Source: Hymenopellis radicata
Lineage: Eukaryota; Basidiomycota; Agaricomycetes; Agaricales; Physalacriaceae
Direction: 5' to 3'
Length of the DNA: 26,292 nt
Assembly (NCBI GenBank): GCA_015501595.1
Contig: JADNRX010000698.1
Location: 1-26,292 of the forward strand
The first letter of the stretch is position 1. Each line of letters starts with the position of its first letter. Positions 11,736 to 22,144 of this stretch are shown one piece after another. The notes under the pieces are model-generated. The model was given only the letters and a program-made list of their open reading frames with translations, was not told the DNA's origin and made no database searches. Made by a program: the position numbers and the translations under genes.

Positions 11736-12552
11736 ATGCACCTCACAATAATCCTCTTGGGCATCTGTCTCGGCACCGTGCTCTCCTCCACTGTGGTCCA
11801 CCGAGCTACAGGAGGTTACGTCCAACAAGCCTCCGGACAAGCGTCTTTCACATATTACTCTGGATGTAGCGCTTCCGGTGAGAATTTTGTCTAATGTCTG
11901 TCTGCCTCATGTTCGACAGCGACTTTATAGCATGTGGCAAGTCAGCCAGTGGGTACACTGCCGCCGTGAACCAACTAGCTTTTGGATCTGCCCCCGGTTC
12001 CGGCGCTGGGGATGCTTGTGGTCGTTGCTTCTCGCTCACTGGGAATGCGGATCCCTATTCTCCTGCGTATACTGGACCATTCCACTCCATCGTCGTCAAG
12101 GTACGACTCATCATCCTTCAACCCTCTGATGCACGCTTTGAAACGCCCGTTTGTTAGGTGACTGACCTCTGCCCCGTGTCTGGTAATCAGGTCAGTCAAT
12201 GCATCACGCTCCTGAGTCTCTTCTCATCGTCCCTCCATAGGAATGGTGCAGCCAAACGACTACCAACCCCACCAATCAACACGGAATGCCATTCCACTTT
12301 GATATCTGCCAGGACACCGGAGGCAACGCTGCGTTCTTCCCTTCCGGACATGGCGCACTCACGGGCACGTTCACGGAGGTGTCCTGCAGCAACTGGTCGG
12401 GCTCGGACGGAGGCGCTTTGTGGAACGGGGCATGTCTCGACGGAGAGAGTGCGCCGAATTGGCCGTCAACTGCGTGTGGGAATAAAGGTTAGTGTCAGAA
12501 TGTGTGGTGCACTGGCAACTCGCTGAGCTTTTTTGAAGGGAGCGCTCCTTGA
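11736..12552 (+). CDS. Secreted GH45 subfamily-C endoglucanase (PcCel45A-like)
   Basis: Small secreted beta-1,4-glucanase with an expansin-like double-psi barrel, acting on amorphous cellulose outside the cell. Five exons (11736-11877, 11931-12100, 12158-12190, 12241-12487, 12539-12552) give 201 residues with no frame error. A hydrophobic signal (MHLTIILLGICLG) is followed by a mature start at ATGGYVQQ, leaving about 180 residues with no cellulose-binding module. This is the size and architecture of Phanerochaete Cel45A. Diagnostic stretches are CGKSASGYTAA, GAGDACGRCF, VTDLCPVSGNQ, NQHGMPFHFDIC and GSDGGALWNGACL, ending ACGNKGSAP. By remembered comparison with Cel45A, the Asp in HFDIC is the general acid and the Asn in SGNQ the proton-relay residue. 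Many conserved Cys suggest disulfides. It could also be annotated as expansin-like. Confidence 0.93.
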
Positions 12553-13124
12553 GGAATATGGTAGTTAGCACGTTATAGGTTCGCTATATGTCATACATAC
12601 CAAGTTTTCCACTTCCAGTGCGACAATCGATACTCAAGGGGTGTCGAGACGTACTTGTAGGAGTGACACACGCGCGTTCCCTCAATTATGTTCTAGCACG
12701 AAGAAGGCGTCGTTTAGAAGAACACCGCACATCTTTAGGTTGTATGGTCCTGCTTGAACAGTGCCGGAGAGAGTCGAGGTACGTGAATTGACTGAGACTG
12801 CTCCTTCCGATGGGTTTACCCGCTCTTCTCAGGAGTTCTAAACGGGCGTAAGTGCATATACATTTTTGCTTGCACTTCGCCGTGATCGTGTTCTCAGCAT
12901 CACCCAAATCATTGTTTTTGGTCCTGGTACGATGTTGACGTTTTCACCAGTTACATCCTTTTCTGTAGAACGTGGGTCTTCCTCATGATACGTATTGGCA
13001 ACCATTCCATCAAGTTGTTGGAAAACGTCGGTCGAGCTCTATGTATTGTGCCTTCGCCCGCAAAAGGTATCTATAATTAAAAAGGTTTGGCGTACATGGG
13101 GTTTCCAGTACGTGAAAAATATAC
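12553..13124. other. Intergenic region between convergent GH45 and acetate transporter genes
   Basis: The region lies between two 3' ends. Only short open frames without recognisable domains are present, and no RNA gene or repeat was seen. Confidence 0.6.
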
Positions 13125-14011
13125 TTAGAGAACACCCATAGGAAGAGTGAAAAGAGGGCGGGGTTCTGTTGCCATAAATCCTCCCGTGCCGATGTAGAAG
13201 GCACCGCCAGCGGTGATAACACCAACGACACCACCTGCTTGAGTGACGCTACATGAGAGCATTAGCTAGGAACTCGAGAAGAACAGGACGACTCACGTTG
13301 TATTACCAGTGAAGTTACCGATGGACAACAGCACGAAGGTGACTTCGAGTAAAACCAAGGTGGAAACGAGCGCAATGGTCTTCCTGGCACCCACAGCACT
13401 GAAACAGCCGATCAATCAACATTCCTTACAGCATAAACATCCCTCGACTCACATGAATAACAAGGTGACGAAAGCGAAAATGGAAGGAAAATTCCGAGCG
13501 CGTCGCCAAGCATGTCCGGATGGTCTGCGTAGGCGGCTATGATACCAGTACCGGGCAAGAGGATCGCCGCGTAGGAGAGCCAGAATCCCGTGTAGAACAA
13601 GAAAACTAAAGCAGACGTCAGAACACGACCATTTCGAGTGTGGGTTTAACGAGACGCACGTGTACCGGTGTAGGTGCTCCCTCTGATGAACTCGAAGATG
13701 CCCGCAAGGAGTTCACCAAGGCCACCGATAGCGAGAGCCATTCCGACGACAACATTGGGAACGACGACGCCACTGGCGCGACAGTTGTAGAGGGAGATGA
13801 GGGTGCAAGTGGCGCCGAAGCTATACAAGCCACTATAGAAGCGTTTAGTAAAGTTTTAGGCACATGCATCGCGAACATACAGGATGGAGCCATCAACAGG
13901 AGGTGGCGTGGAGGCGGCCGCGGCGGGAGGACCAGAACGCGCGAGTTGCCAAGAGCGGTTATCCTCGAGATCCCCAATGGCCACGGTCTTCTCGTTTCCG
14001 TGCGATGACAT
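13125..14011 (-). CDS. GPR1/FUN34/YaaH family acetate transporter
   Basis: Six-helix plasma-membrane transporter or channel for acetate and related monocarboxylates. Five exons (13881-14011, 13666-13832, 13453-13605, 13297-13398, 13125-13248) give about 225 residues, the usual family size. A hydrophilic N-terminus (MSSHGNEKTVAIGDLEDN) precedes the membrane core. Recognisable segments are LGLYSFGATCTLISLYN, GVVVPNVVVGMALAIGGL, ELLAGIFEFIRGSTY, FYTGFWLSYAAILLPG, TIALVSTLVLLEVTFVLL and TQAGGVVGVITAGGAFY. All introns are GT-AG, 48-60 nt. One base is missing near 13485-13492 (exon 3), where the FLP / FAFVTLLF reading shifts; both sides stay family-like, so a sequence error is likely. The canonical N-P-A-P/E-G motif at the first helix is poorly kept (DGSILGLYSF). 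Confidence 0.9.
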
Positions 14012-14588
14012 AATGAGTGTGCGGCAGAAGATAGAAAGTAGAAGAGTTAATATGGAATTGAATTCGTCTGGATTTCAGTTTATATGCTGCATTCCCAGTA
14101 GACGGACAGGGACAGGAGGTCAAGGTATCACCAAAAAATGTTGCCATGATCAGAGGAAAGGAAGGAAGAATGACTTCTCTGCGATTATTGGACAACCGGG
14201 TAGCGATAGAATAAATTCAAACGGCCTTTTTGCTCCAGAGGGATCGAGGGCAACCTTCCGCTGACACGATGAGCTGTGCAGTGCATTCGCGCCTGCATGT
14301 GACAGTTATTGACAGCCGCGCGCTTCTTTGAATTTCGAGTTTCGAATCCAGAGAAAGAACGAAAAGGAGGATGCGACGTGCCAACGATTGGTCCGCGTTG
14401 TCCCAGAAGAACCCTAATTATGTCCCCAGCGCTGAAAATGCACAGAAACCATGCTGGAGTTCGATATAGAGAGTCGAGACCCAAAGCATATTGCAACAAA
14501 TACCCCACAGATGTGGGGGGAGTGGTGGGGAAGAAGAATGCGATCGAAATCGGTGCTGTTAACAGGCTGTTAATATACGTCACTTAAG
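14012..14588. other. Upstream region of the acetate transporter
   Basis: About 580 bp holds the probable acetate transporter promoter. A minus-strand frame at 14185-14583 is open but unrecognised and lies where regulatory sequence is expected. A GTGGGG cluster resembling CreA/Mig1 sites is listed separately. Confidence 0.5.
14503..14527. promoter_or_regulatory. Cluster of CreA/Mig1-like GTGGGG sites
   Basis: CCCCAC (14503-14508) and GTGGGG (14513-14518) face each other across 4 nt, and a second GTGGGG follows at 14522-14527. They fit the CreA consensus SYGGRG. They lie about 490-515 bp upstream of the acetate transporter ATG, a gene class often under carbon catabolite repression in fungi. 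The binding is inferred. Confidence 0.35.
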
Positions 14589-15505
14589 ATGGCAGACGGC
14601 ACAGTATGTGGCTCTCTTAACGCGAGCGTTAGTGTTTGGATCGTACCTCTCGAACTTGACTCGCCTTGAAACAGCTTAGCCTTCTCTTCTAATGCGTGGA
14701 AAATAAGGCGCTTGGAAACATCTGAGTGGCTCCCTAGTCCAAAACCGACAACGTTCATCGTCGATGTCGATCTAATTCACGACCCAAGCGATCACTTCAA
14801 ACGATACGTTGAACAACTGAGTTCCACTGCGTCGTCGTCCAGAGTACTGAGTAACCTAAGGTATAAAGGGCGATGTAAATCCGAAGAAGGTTTGTGAACT
14901 GCAAGCCACATACATTCGCAGGCGTACTTATACCTGGAACAAAGTTCCCCTCCAAAGTGTTGCTACAACGTCCACGCAGGCTACGTCGCGAAGAACGCGT
15001 AAGTGGACGTGTACGATCTAAATTGTACAGGACGGCCTAGGAAACCCTGAGTGTCGAACGCACAGGCGCAGTGGAGAGTGTCGCATTTGTCTTTCTTTCG
15101 AAACGTACTCAGTATAGCGGATGTCAAGCGGAAGTAACCTCACACTCGAATATGATATTACCGTTCTGCAGTCACCAGTGACCACCCTTGAATGCGCTTT
15201 CTTGCCAATGAACTCGTCGTAGCCATCCATTTTTAACGGCTGTCGCTATCGCTGAGTACCAGTGTCGTCTCCACGGTTTCGCTGGCAAGGACTGGCTAAA
15301 GCGGCGCTGGTGGAAGGACAACGTCGAAGTCCGAATCTTTCGGAAACGTGCAATCAAGAGCGGGAAATGGCGGCTTCTTGCCACCAGACGAGAGCACCTT
15401 CGCGCCGTCGTACAACACTTGGAGCAGGAACAGTTGCGAATGCAGGACGTGCTTTCGAAGTGTCGCGGGTACTATCACCACTCAAAGTTGCGGCGTCTTC
15501 CCTAA
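14589..15505 (+). CDS. Possible multi-exon gene, product not recognised
   Basis: Several coding-like stretches line up on the plus strand. An ATG at 14589 (MADGT, then a GTATGT donor) precedes an open frame encoding TSEWLPSPKPTTFIVDVDL and DPSDHFKRYVEQLSS up to 14889. It can splice into LIPGTKFPSKVLLQRP (14922-14998) and TLSVERTGAVESVAF (from 15041). A further open segment from 15212 to TAA 15503-15505 encodes a very basic protein part (WLKRRWWKDNVEV, REHLRAVVQHLEQEQLR) that may form a coiled coil. The implied introns of 32-42 nt are short and the joins after 15100 are unresolved. I recognise no domain. It could be a genuine lineage-specific gene damaged by the one-base errors seen elsewhere, or chance. 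Confidence 0.3.
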
Positions 15506-16113
15506 GAGATTTTCATTTTTCCTGTGCGGATTACACGAATACCACGGCGGGCCATGGCGTCTCGGTAGGATGTCTTCGTCCGGGCTCGCGTACGGCGTGG
15601 AGCCCACATTGTTTAAAATCTTCCCGCGAGTTGGCGCCAAAGTCGCTGCCAAAGCTGCCGCCTTCGCTTTCACCTTGGCCCGTATCTCTTGGCCGACTTG
15701 CTTGAACGGTAGCGCACACCGAAGTATTGATGATTTGTGGCCGTGCGACGAGGAGCACGGCCTAATCGACCGACATAACGACATCAAGAGCAGGAAGCAA
15801 GACAGGAAGACAGAAGGAAAAACAGGAAAGGATATCGGCCCGGTCTTCCGAATTTCAATCGATCATACGCCTCGGTACTTAACGCATATTTGCCTTCAGC
15901 TTCTCTATCGCCTCCACAATACCTTCCTAGGTCATTGGAAACTTTCAATAATGGGAGCAACCTCATTTCTCACCGCGAACTCCAGCATGTCATTGCTAAA
16001 GAAAACATCAGCAGGTCGTTAATCACTGCACTGAGAGTAGCTATGATTATTGCGGAATTCTTATACACTAGTACTGGACATTGTTCTCGGTGGTTCGTCT
16101 ACTCGAGGCCGTA
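15506..16113. other. Region 3' of the P450, no recognisable gene
   Basis: A 224-residue plus-strand frame (15348-16022) overlaps this stretch, but its composition changes along its length and it matches no family. An Ala/Lys-rich opposite-strand frame (15482-15787) is equally unconvincing. Confidence 0.45.
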
Positions 16114-18465
16114 TCAGTCATCATCCTCCGGCACCATTGTAACAGTCATCTTCAACTGTGACCCTTTATCTTCCTCGCCCTTCAGCGTCGGGCACATAGC
16201 GAAGCAAGGCTCCCGACGAATGCGACTGGGATCGATATCCGGACTCAGAGAGTATTCAGAGTCTTTGACTAGTTCGATCAAGAAGGCGTGTATTTCCATG
16301 ATCCTAAGAGGAATGTTACTTGGACTCGTAGAAGAGAGTTGGGATACTCACGCGAATCGCCAGCCGATGCAGGAGCGGCCTCCTCCTCCGAAGGTGAAAC
16401 TAGAATGCGTGTCGGTTAAAGAACCTCAGATGAAGCGAATGGCGTACACATTCGCATATACACCGGGCAGTACGCCCGAGTATTTCGAGTCCTTCTTCAA
16501 CCACCGGTCAGGGTTGTAGGTACTCGCGTCCAGTCCAAAGACATCCGTGTGACTGAAAGTACTTCAGTGACGAACAAACACGCGATGCGACTGGCATACC
16601 GGTTATACCCAGCAATAGATGCGAATAAGGATGGTCCCCTTCTTGACGGGCAGCTGATCCAACACTTCTCCTGTCTTGGTGGTGATCGGACGATGTAAAG
16701 GGAGTACTTCATCTTTGTCTGCCATCCTGAACTGGTTATAGACGACAGGGTGGAAGCGCAATGTTTCCTGTTTACCAGTACGTTATTAGCATGAAGCTCG
16801 AAATAACGAAGACTCGTCTACCTTTGCGACCGCAGCCAAAGTACGGCATGGAATCGATGTCAGCCGGAGTGAACTCTGTACGACCTTGAGCATAGATCTT
16901 GCGCCTATGCTCCCTGATTTCTGCACGGAGCTTGTTCTGAATGTCCTTGTTTTTGGCGAGCTCTAGAAGCGTGAACGTAAGAGTGTTCGAGGTGGTTTCG
17001 TGACCGGCAACAAGGATAGTACTACTAAAGCGTAAGCGTTGAAATGATGCTTCGGGGGTCAAGACTAACTTCATTTGTGCTAGCAATTCCACATCGGTCA
17101 GTCCAGTGCTCTTGTCAGCGTTGGCGTTGGCTTTCACTGTATCGCGAGTGAGTAGCGTCAGACGAATGCAGCTCATAACGTACCCAAGATACTCATAATA
17201 TCCTTACTGGGCTTGCCGTCGAGTAGAGCTGCATACTTCTCCGCGACGAGCTGCCTGGCGATGTTAGTGGACGCAGTGCCTGTATCTCGTCCGCGCTGAA
17301 GACGGCTATTTGGCAGTTGTGCTAGGAGAAACCGTGCGATCGATCGCGGTAGCGTGTCCAACAGATTGATGAGGAGGACATCTTTAGGCGTTTGGGCATT
17401 GAATAGGTCAAAGCTGTTGGAAAGTGAGCACATGAAAAGTGAAGTCTTGGTACAACGTACACGAGACTGAAGTATCCTTTCGTGAGCTCGTTGTCCTTGT
17501 GATCAAGAGCCCCGAGTTGGTAGTCGAACGCGACTGGCACCAAAAATTAGACAGAACTTCGTGCATCGGTTATGGAATTTGCTTACCTTCACCAATGGCA
17601 TCGAGTGTCGCCCTGGAGAGCCAGTACGGAATATCCACGGCAATGGTCTCCGAGGCTTCGTTCGAGAACATATCGCCCCATTTCGCCATTAGCTACACAT
17701 GTGTTAAGTCACCTATCTTACAAGTTGACATGATGACTGACCTTCGCTGCGTGCTTAGAGAATATTGGGAAGGCGGCTTTCGCTTCAGTGCTTCCAAAGC
17801 CCGGCATCCTATAGAAACCAATCAATATACATGAAGGAAGGCACCGACCAGTATCAACATGCAAGTACTGACATTACTTTGCGTTGGCGTTTATGAATGT
17901 TACCTACATGTCGGTCATAAGCCTACCGTCAGGCGATGAAAAGAACGCCTCACCAACAACGTTAATCAGGCCAGGTCCCAACGCCATCTCCGACAACGCG
18001 ACACGCGCAGGCGGTTTGTCGAAGGAGGATCCAGCCTGCTGCCAGGCATAGTGTAGAGCTTCGGGTCAGACACCAACAATCGTTCGCCCTAGTGAAGAAT
18101 TCAGACGTGTACTATTGAAGCACAATAATGGACTGACTCCGAAAGGCGAGTTGATTCTAACAACATCGCCATACATGGATTGCCATTTAAAGTCGGCCTT
18201 GTCGATGTGGTTAGTCTCTGGGGCGAGGATGATTTATGACTGGCATACCTCTCCTGCTTCAGAACGTGCGTACTCCTTGAAGTTACCTGCACAGAGAGAT
18301 CGTCAGCATGTGATGAAATGACAGGATGAACAAAGACTTGCCAAACAAGAATGAATCGGACTTAGGTCCAGGAATCTTGGACAGTGAAAACCTAGTGTAA
18401 CGCTTGTACAAAGCGTATAGGGCTGCTGCAGATGCAAATGCTAGAAGAAGAGTGGTAGAAGACAT
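16114..18465 (-). CDS. Cytochrome P450 monooxygenase, microsomal type
   Basis: Heme-thiolate monooxygenase of about 547 residues anchored in the ER by an N-terminal helix (MSSTTLLLAFASAAALYAL) followed by the hinge IPGPKSDSFLFG. Fifteen exons run from 18342-18465 down to 16114-16303. Landmarks are KRQRKVMMPGFGS, the I-helix AGHETTS (about residue 318), KETLRFHP containing ExxR (about 380) and the heme loop FGGGGRSCIGW (Cys about 477). Intron 1 uses a GC-AG donor (GCAAGT at 18341). Three single-base anomalies break the frame: one missing base near 18059-18061, and one extra T (minus strand) near 16838-16840 and again near 16624-16626. Each restores a family-like reading when corrected in thought, for example YLAAVAKETLR. 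The substrate and the exact CYP family are unknown. Confidence 0.92.
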
Positions 18466-19487
18466 GTTGGTTTGTGTGATACAGCAGTGTCGAGCCTCTG
18501 TCCTTTATACTCACGTCTCTCAAGTCCTTTGAGCCATGATTCTTACCGTAGCCTGCAAATCCGTTGCGGGCGTCATTAGGAATAGCCAAGCAGGCACTGG
18601 AGCCACCGATTTACCGTAGATTGCGATAATAGCAGCACCGATTCGGGAGAATCGAGCACAGAAACAAGATATCGGAGGGGGGGGGATAGAAGGTTAACGT
18701 AAAGTCTGAAAATAGCTTGTTCCTCGGCGGTCGTCGTTTGCCAGATACCGTCAAGGCCAAAACGCTGGACGCATTGAGAAATAGACTAACGGCCCCACCG
18801 AAAAGATTACGTTCAACCTTTGTTTAGCCCGACCGTAAGCGAAATGAAGGCGCGAGCAGTCCGATATCTAGTGTCCTGAAGGCCGCGGTTGGCCAACGCT
18901 TCACTGGGTGTCGGAAGCTCGAAAGAGTTTTACCATGAGAGTCACAGGGATCTAGTCATAATCGGAGAAGTGTACGAATTCTGCCTCTGGTGAAAAAGCT
19001 CGCAGAAAGATATTTTTAGGACGAGTTCGCCATTTGATCGTTTTCTCCGTCAATCATCTGACTGTGACAGCCGACATCAAGGCAAGAGGACGGCCGAGAA
19101 TTACACAACCATCACTGAGGATTAGCAAGATGCACAGGCAGGAAAAAAGGACTCATTCGGCGTCAGCGAAATGATGCTGGTGGTACGCTCGAATCGCAAA
19201 ACATCACGTGGTAACTCCCACGCACGGACCGCTCTGGAAACGAATCCAACAGGAAGACAGATCCTTGCCGAAAATACTCGCATGACGTCCTCTTTTTACT
19301 CTGACTACATCGTAATCGTTATAATCAACGTCTCATCGCCGCTCTGTATCCCAGTCTAAAACCGACTCGGATTGTGCTCGATAAAAGCTGCAAGCTTCTG
19401 AACTTGCTGAGTACTCAACAACCCAACCTCACTTCGTCTCTGGTCTACACATCATCACTTGCGGCCGCTGAAACTCGCCTGAGAATC
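18466..19487. other. Divergent promoter region between P450 and SnoaL-like genes
   Basis: About 1.0 kb lies between the two start codons. It contains a TATA box for the P450, a G9 homopolymer at 18677-18685 and a weak TATA-like GATAAAAG (19379-19386) about 100 bp before the SnoaL-like ATG. No convincing gene is present. Confidence 0.5.
18502..18509 (-). promoter_or_regulatory. TATA box of the P450 gene
   Basis: The minus strand reads TATAAAGG, 37 bp upstream of the P450 ATG at 18465. It is a good match to the TATA consensus at a plausible distance for a short leader. Confidence 0.5.
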
Positions 19488-20066
19488 ATGGCTCCGAACT
19501 ACGTTGTCCCTCCCAATGCCAGCAGTCCTGCCCATCGATCGTTCGCCCAGTATATCAATAGCTGGAACGCGATGGACTTGGATGCTCTTGCAAAGACCAT
19601 GGACGACGAGAAATTCATGTGGTCCATGTTTCCCACGTCTCTCAACATTCCGCCCTTGAGCAAGGCCAGGCGGTACCATACCTCAAAGACGTCTTCCTGC
19701 CGACGATTAACAGCTTCGTAGTGCGTAAATCTCTGTTTCAAAATTGAATAGAGCTAATCTGATTTTGATGATAGTTCAAAGTCTTGACAGTAACCGAACC
19801 TAACATAGCACTGTCATCTCGCATGTGAGTGGTATTCAAATTTAGATGCTCTGACGACCATAACCGCTGCTTTCAGCTTCAAGGGGAGGCGGTTTCCAAG
19901 TTGGGGAACGTCTGAAAAACGAGTATCTGATGTCCTCAACTTTGTGCCCTCGAAGATCGAGGGAGAGTTACCAAAGATATCGACTTACACGGAATTCATG
20001 GACAGCAAAGCGCTTACGGACTTCCAAGCCGCCGAAGCCAAGGCAAGGCAGGCTGCGGCGAAGTAA
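19488..20066 (+). CDS. SnoaL/NTF2-like small protein
   Basis: Protein of about 157 residues with the SnoaL/NTF2-like cone fold, a family that includes polyketide cyclases, dehydratases and many uncharacterised fungal proteins. Three exons (19488-19720, 19775-19824, 19877-20066) all use GT-AG introns. Readable parts are SPAHRSFAQYINSWNAMDLD, KFMWSMFPTSLNIPPLSKA, VPYLKDVFLPTINSFV, FKVLTVTEPNIALSS, FVPSKIEGELPKIS, YTEFMDSKALTDF and a Lys/Ala tail. One base is missing in a C run near 19665-19668. A +1/-1 pair (about 19881-19890 and 19940-19945) hides a KNEYLM motif that is intact in the inverted copy at 20285-20585. It stands divergent to the P450. Catalytic function cannot be assigned. Confidence 0.72.
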
Positions 20067-20284
20067 TGTTAATCGATTGAAGAGGTAACCGCTGTTGCAC
20101 ATGTCACTATTTTTGCTGAGACTTTTGCTGTATAGGCGGCGATTAGAACATCGCGTGAACGTAGACAGTTAGGAAACATCTGCCAATGGTTGCAGCTTCT
20201 GTACCAATACAACTTGCATCGTGATACTTCGCGACTTTGGCCGCGCATAACGCACTTCCGGCGCGTAGTCAGCACTACACCTTC
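20067..20284. other. Spacer between tail-to-tail SnoaL-like copies
   Basis: About 220 bp separates the two inverted SnoaL-like sequences. Nothing else is recognised in it. Confidence 0.5.
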
Positions 20285-20585
20285 TCATTTGTTAGCCTCG
20301 GATTCCTCCATCATCTTCCTAAACTCCACCATGACCTGGCTGTCCATGAACTCAGTATAATTCGCAATCTTCGGAAGCTCTCCAGCGACTTTGGACGGTA
20401 CAAAAGTCATTACAATCAGGTATTCATTCTTGAACTCCTCCCGGTCGAGTCGGAGATCCGGATTCATGAAGGCCTGACTCTTCACCTGTAGCATGCTCAG
20501 TCATCATAACAGCCGCTGCGACGCGGAAGACGCACATGAGAGATAATTATGTTTCGTTAGGTTCAGTGACACTGAGAACGTGGAA
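20285..20585 (-). pseudogene. Truncated inverted copy of the SnoaL-like gene
   Basis: Two exons (20536-20585 and 20285-20485, 50-nt intron) correspond to the last two exons of the gene at 19488-20066. Shared blocks are VLSVTEPN versus VLTVTEPN, FVPSKVAGELPKI versus FVPSKIEGELPKI, and YTEFMDSQ versus YTEFMDSK. This copy keeps FKNEYLIVMTF. The intron positions match. The first exon, about 77 residues, is absent: only about 65 bp separate the fragment from the POP4 stop codon. A one-base loss near 20547 also breaks it. It is best read as a partial inverted duplicate, possibly transcribed with POP4 read-through. A correct but unrecognised upstream exon cannot be excluded. Confidence 0.65.
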
Positions 20586-20650
20586 CTAGACCGTGACGAC
20601 TGAATTTTCCAGTTTCGATGGACAAGGTCGACTGTTTAGGTGCATATCTA

Positions 20651-21666
20651 TCATAATTCTATCGTCTCTTTTGTGTTTGAACTTGCGTCCGGCACGATCA
20701 GCAGAGCGGAAGCAGAACTGGTTTCCGTAAAGTTCGAATTGTATGTGCGGCCGGTCGAGGACGGTGGCCCTGTGACTCTTGTGCAGACGGAACCGGAAAT
20801 GGCATGGCTTCCGTGTGCGTAGGGGGCAGTGTCGAGTATAGTGGGACAGCAAACGTGAATATCGAGTTGGCTTTGGGTATTACTAAATAAATTTCACCTG
20901 AGTAAACGACTGAAGATAGCGAAAGGGAGCACAAACGTTTGACTGTATTCGCTTTGGTGATGATATTGAAGGTATTCTCTGTCTCGTGGATGACGATACC
21001 GGAGATGCCGAGGAGGGATGGATTCTTGCTTTGGCGCACTGCGAATGACATATGGCGCGCGTCAGATATAGACTGGACTGGACGAACCTGTTATAACGGA
21101 TCCGTGAGGAAATCTGCTTTGAGTAACTTTGGGTGCATAGCGGCAGAGGAGGGCATATCGCTTTGCAAAGGCGGACGAGTAGGCTTGTTGGGCAGATTGA
21201 GCAATTCCGACATGTAGCCCATCCATAGATGGTGTAGCGGCAAGAACAAGGCAAATCTGGACTTTTATCAGCAGCAATCAATCAAATAAATTCGTCGCGT
21301 ACTGTGCTTGTCGCTCGTCAAGCCTCCAAACAGCTTTCCCATTGTCTCTCTTGGATATCCCTTTTCGTTTCTTCTCTTGGAGAGCTTTATGTCTCGCCTT
21401 GCGCTCCTTTTTCTCCTTCTTGGATTGACTCTCCTTGACAGGGTTCTCAAGGACGACTTTTCGGCCATGGACGCGGGTCGCGTAGATCTCTGCTGCGTCC
21501 GACGCCAGCGTCATCCCCGAGGTGACGAAACTGGCCGTAAAGTTGTTGTTGGTGGGTGGCATTCTGGCAACCGGTGAGCGAGAGATGTTGGAGCAAAAGG
21601 AGGGATTACCTGTGCAGAGGGTAACGTTTTATACAAGTCGATCGTTACTTTGGACGAAGTGGCCAT
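20651..21666 (-). CDS. POP4: RNase P/MRP protein subunit POP4 (RPP29)
   Basis: RNA-binding subunit of nuclear RNase P and RNase MRP, needed for tRNA 5' maturation and rRNA processing. Exons at about 21610-21666, 21303-21563, 21088-21261, 20937-21038 and 20651-20882 give about 275 residues. The basic N-terminal part (RVHGRKVVLENPVK, KKEKKERKARHKALQEKKRK) precedes LPLHHLWMGYMSELLNLPN, KNPSLLGISGIVIHETENTF, IPKANSIFTFAVPLY and the Sm-like core end FELYGNQFCFRSADRAGRKF. The ATG at 21666 gives the expected MATSSKVTIDLYKTLP start. Frame breaks are a missing base at the donor 21302/21303 and near 21110, and extra bases near 20745-20755 and 20668-20672. After the last, the reading would end ETIEL, typical of the family. 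The exon 1/2 join is also out of phase. Confidence 0.88.
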
Positions 21667-22144
21667 TTGGTTGAAAGAAGATGATCGCGCCCCTTTCCCA
21701 TCACCGTCTTCGCAACACAATCTCAACCAGATCTCTCAAACTGAGATTTGTTGCTCGCGCTACAATCTGTAGACTCTTGATGTCCTTCGGAGTTTCACTG
21801 ATTAACACTCGAATTACGATGGTTGGTCATTAGTTGCCGACAACGACCACAAGGACCCATCACTTGACAGTTCTGATGAAATCCATCCTCACTGTTGGTA
21901 GCAACGCAAGCCCGCTCCGCTAATTTGAGGTGTCCAGGTGGTTACCCTTCCGAGCCGGGCGAATAAGTTCCCACACTTCATCCCTTACACTCTCTCGACG
22001 CAGCCTCCCTCTGACGGCAGCAAAGCCTGTGGTCCATTCCTTTCCACGGACTTTCTCTTCCGGGCTTCAGCTGGTCTCTGAAATGCTCTGTATTTCTATC
22101 ATTCAATACCCGACAAGCTGCTACTACTATTAGATGGGATCCCT
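21667..22144. other. Divergent promoter region between POP4 and the membrane protein gene
   Basis: About 480 bp without a convincing gene. No clear TATA or other site was recognised. Confidence 0.5.

Noticed and set aside
14185..14583. Minus-strand open frame of 132 codons upstream of the acetate transporter
   Set aside because: It lies in the expected promoter and encodes no recognisable motif.
15348..16022. Plus-strand open frame of 224 codons
   Set aside because: No family resemblance, mixed composition, and part of it overlaps another frame that looks more coding-like.
11736..21666. Secondary-metabolite gene cluster
   Set aside because: A P450, a SnoaL-like protein and transporters are present, but there is no backbone enzyme, and housekeeping genes (AP endonuclease, POP4) are interspersed.
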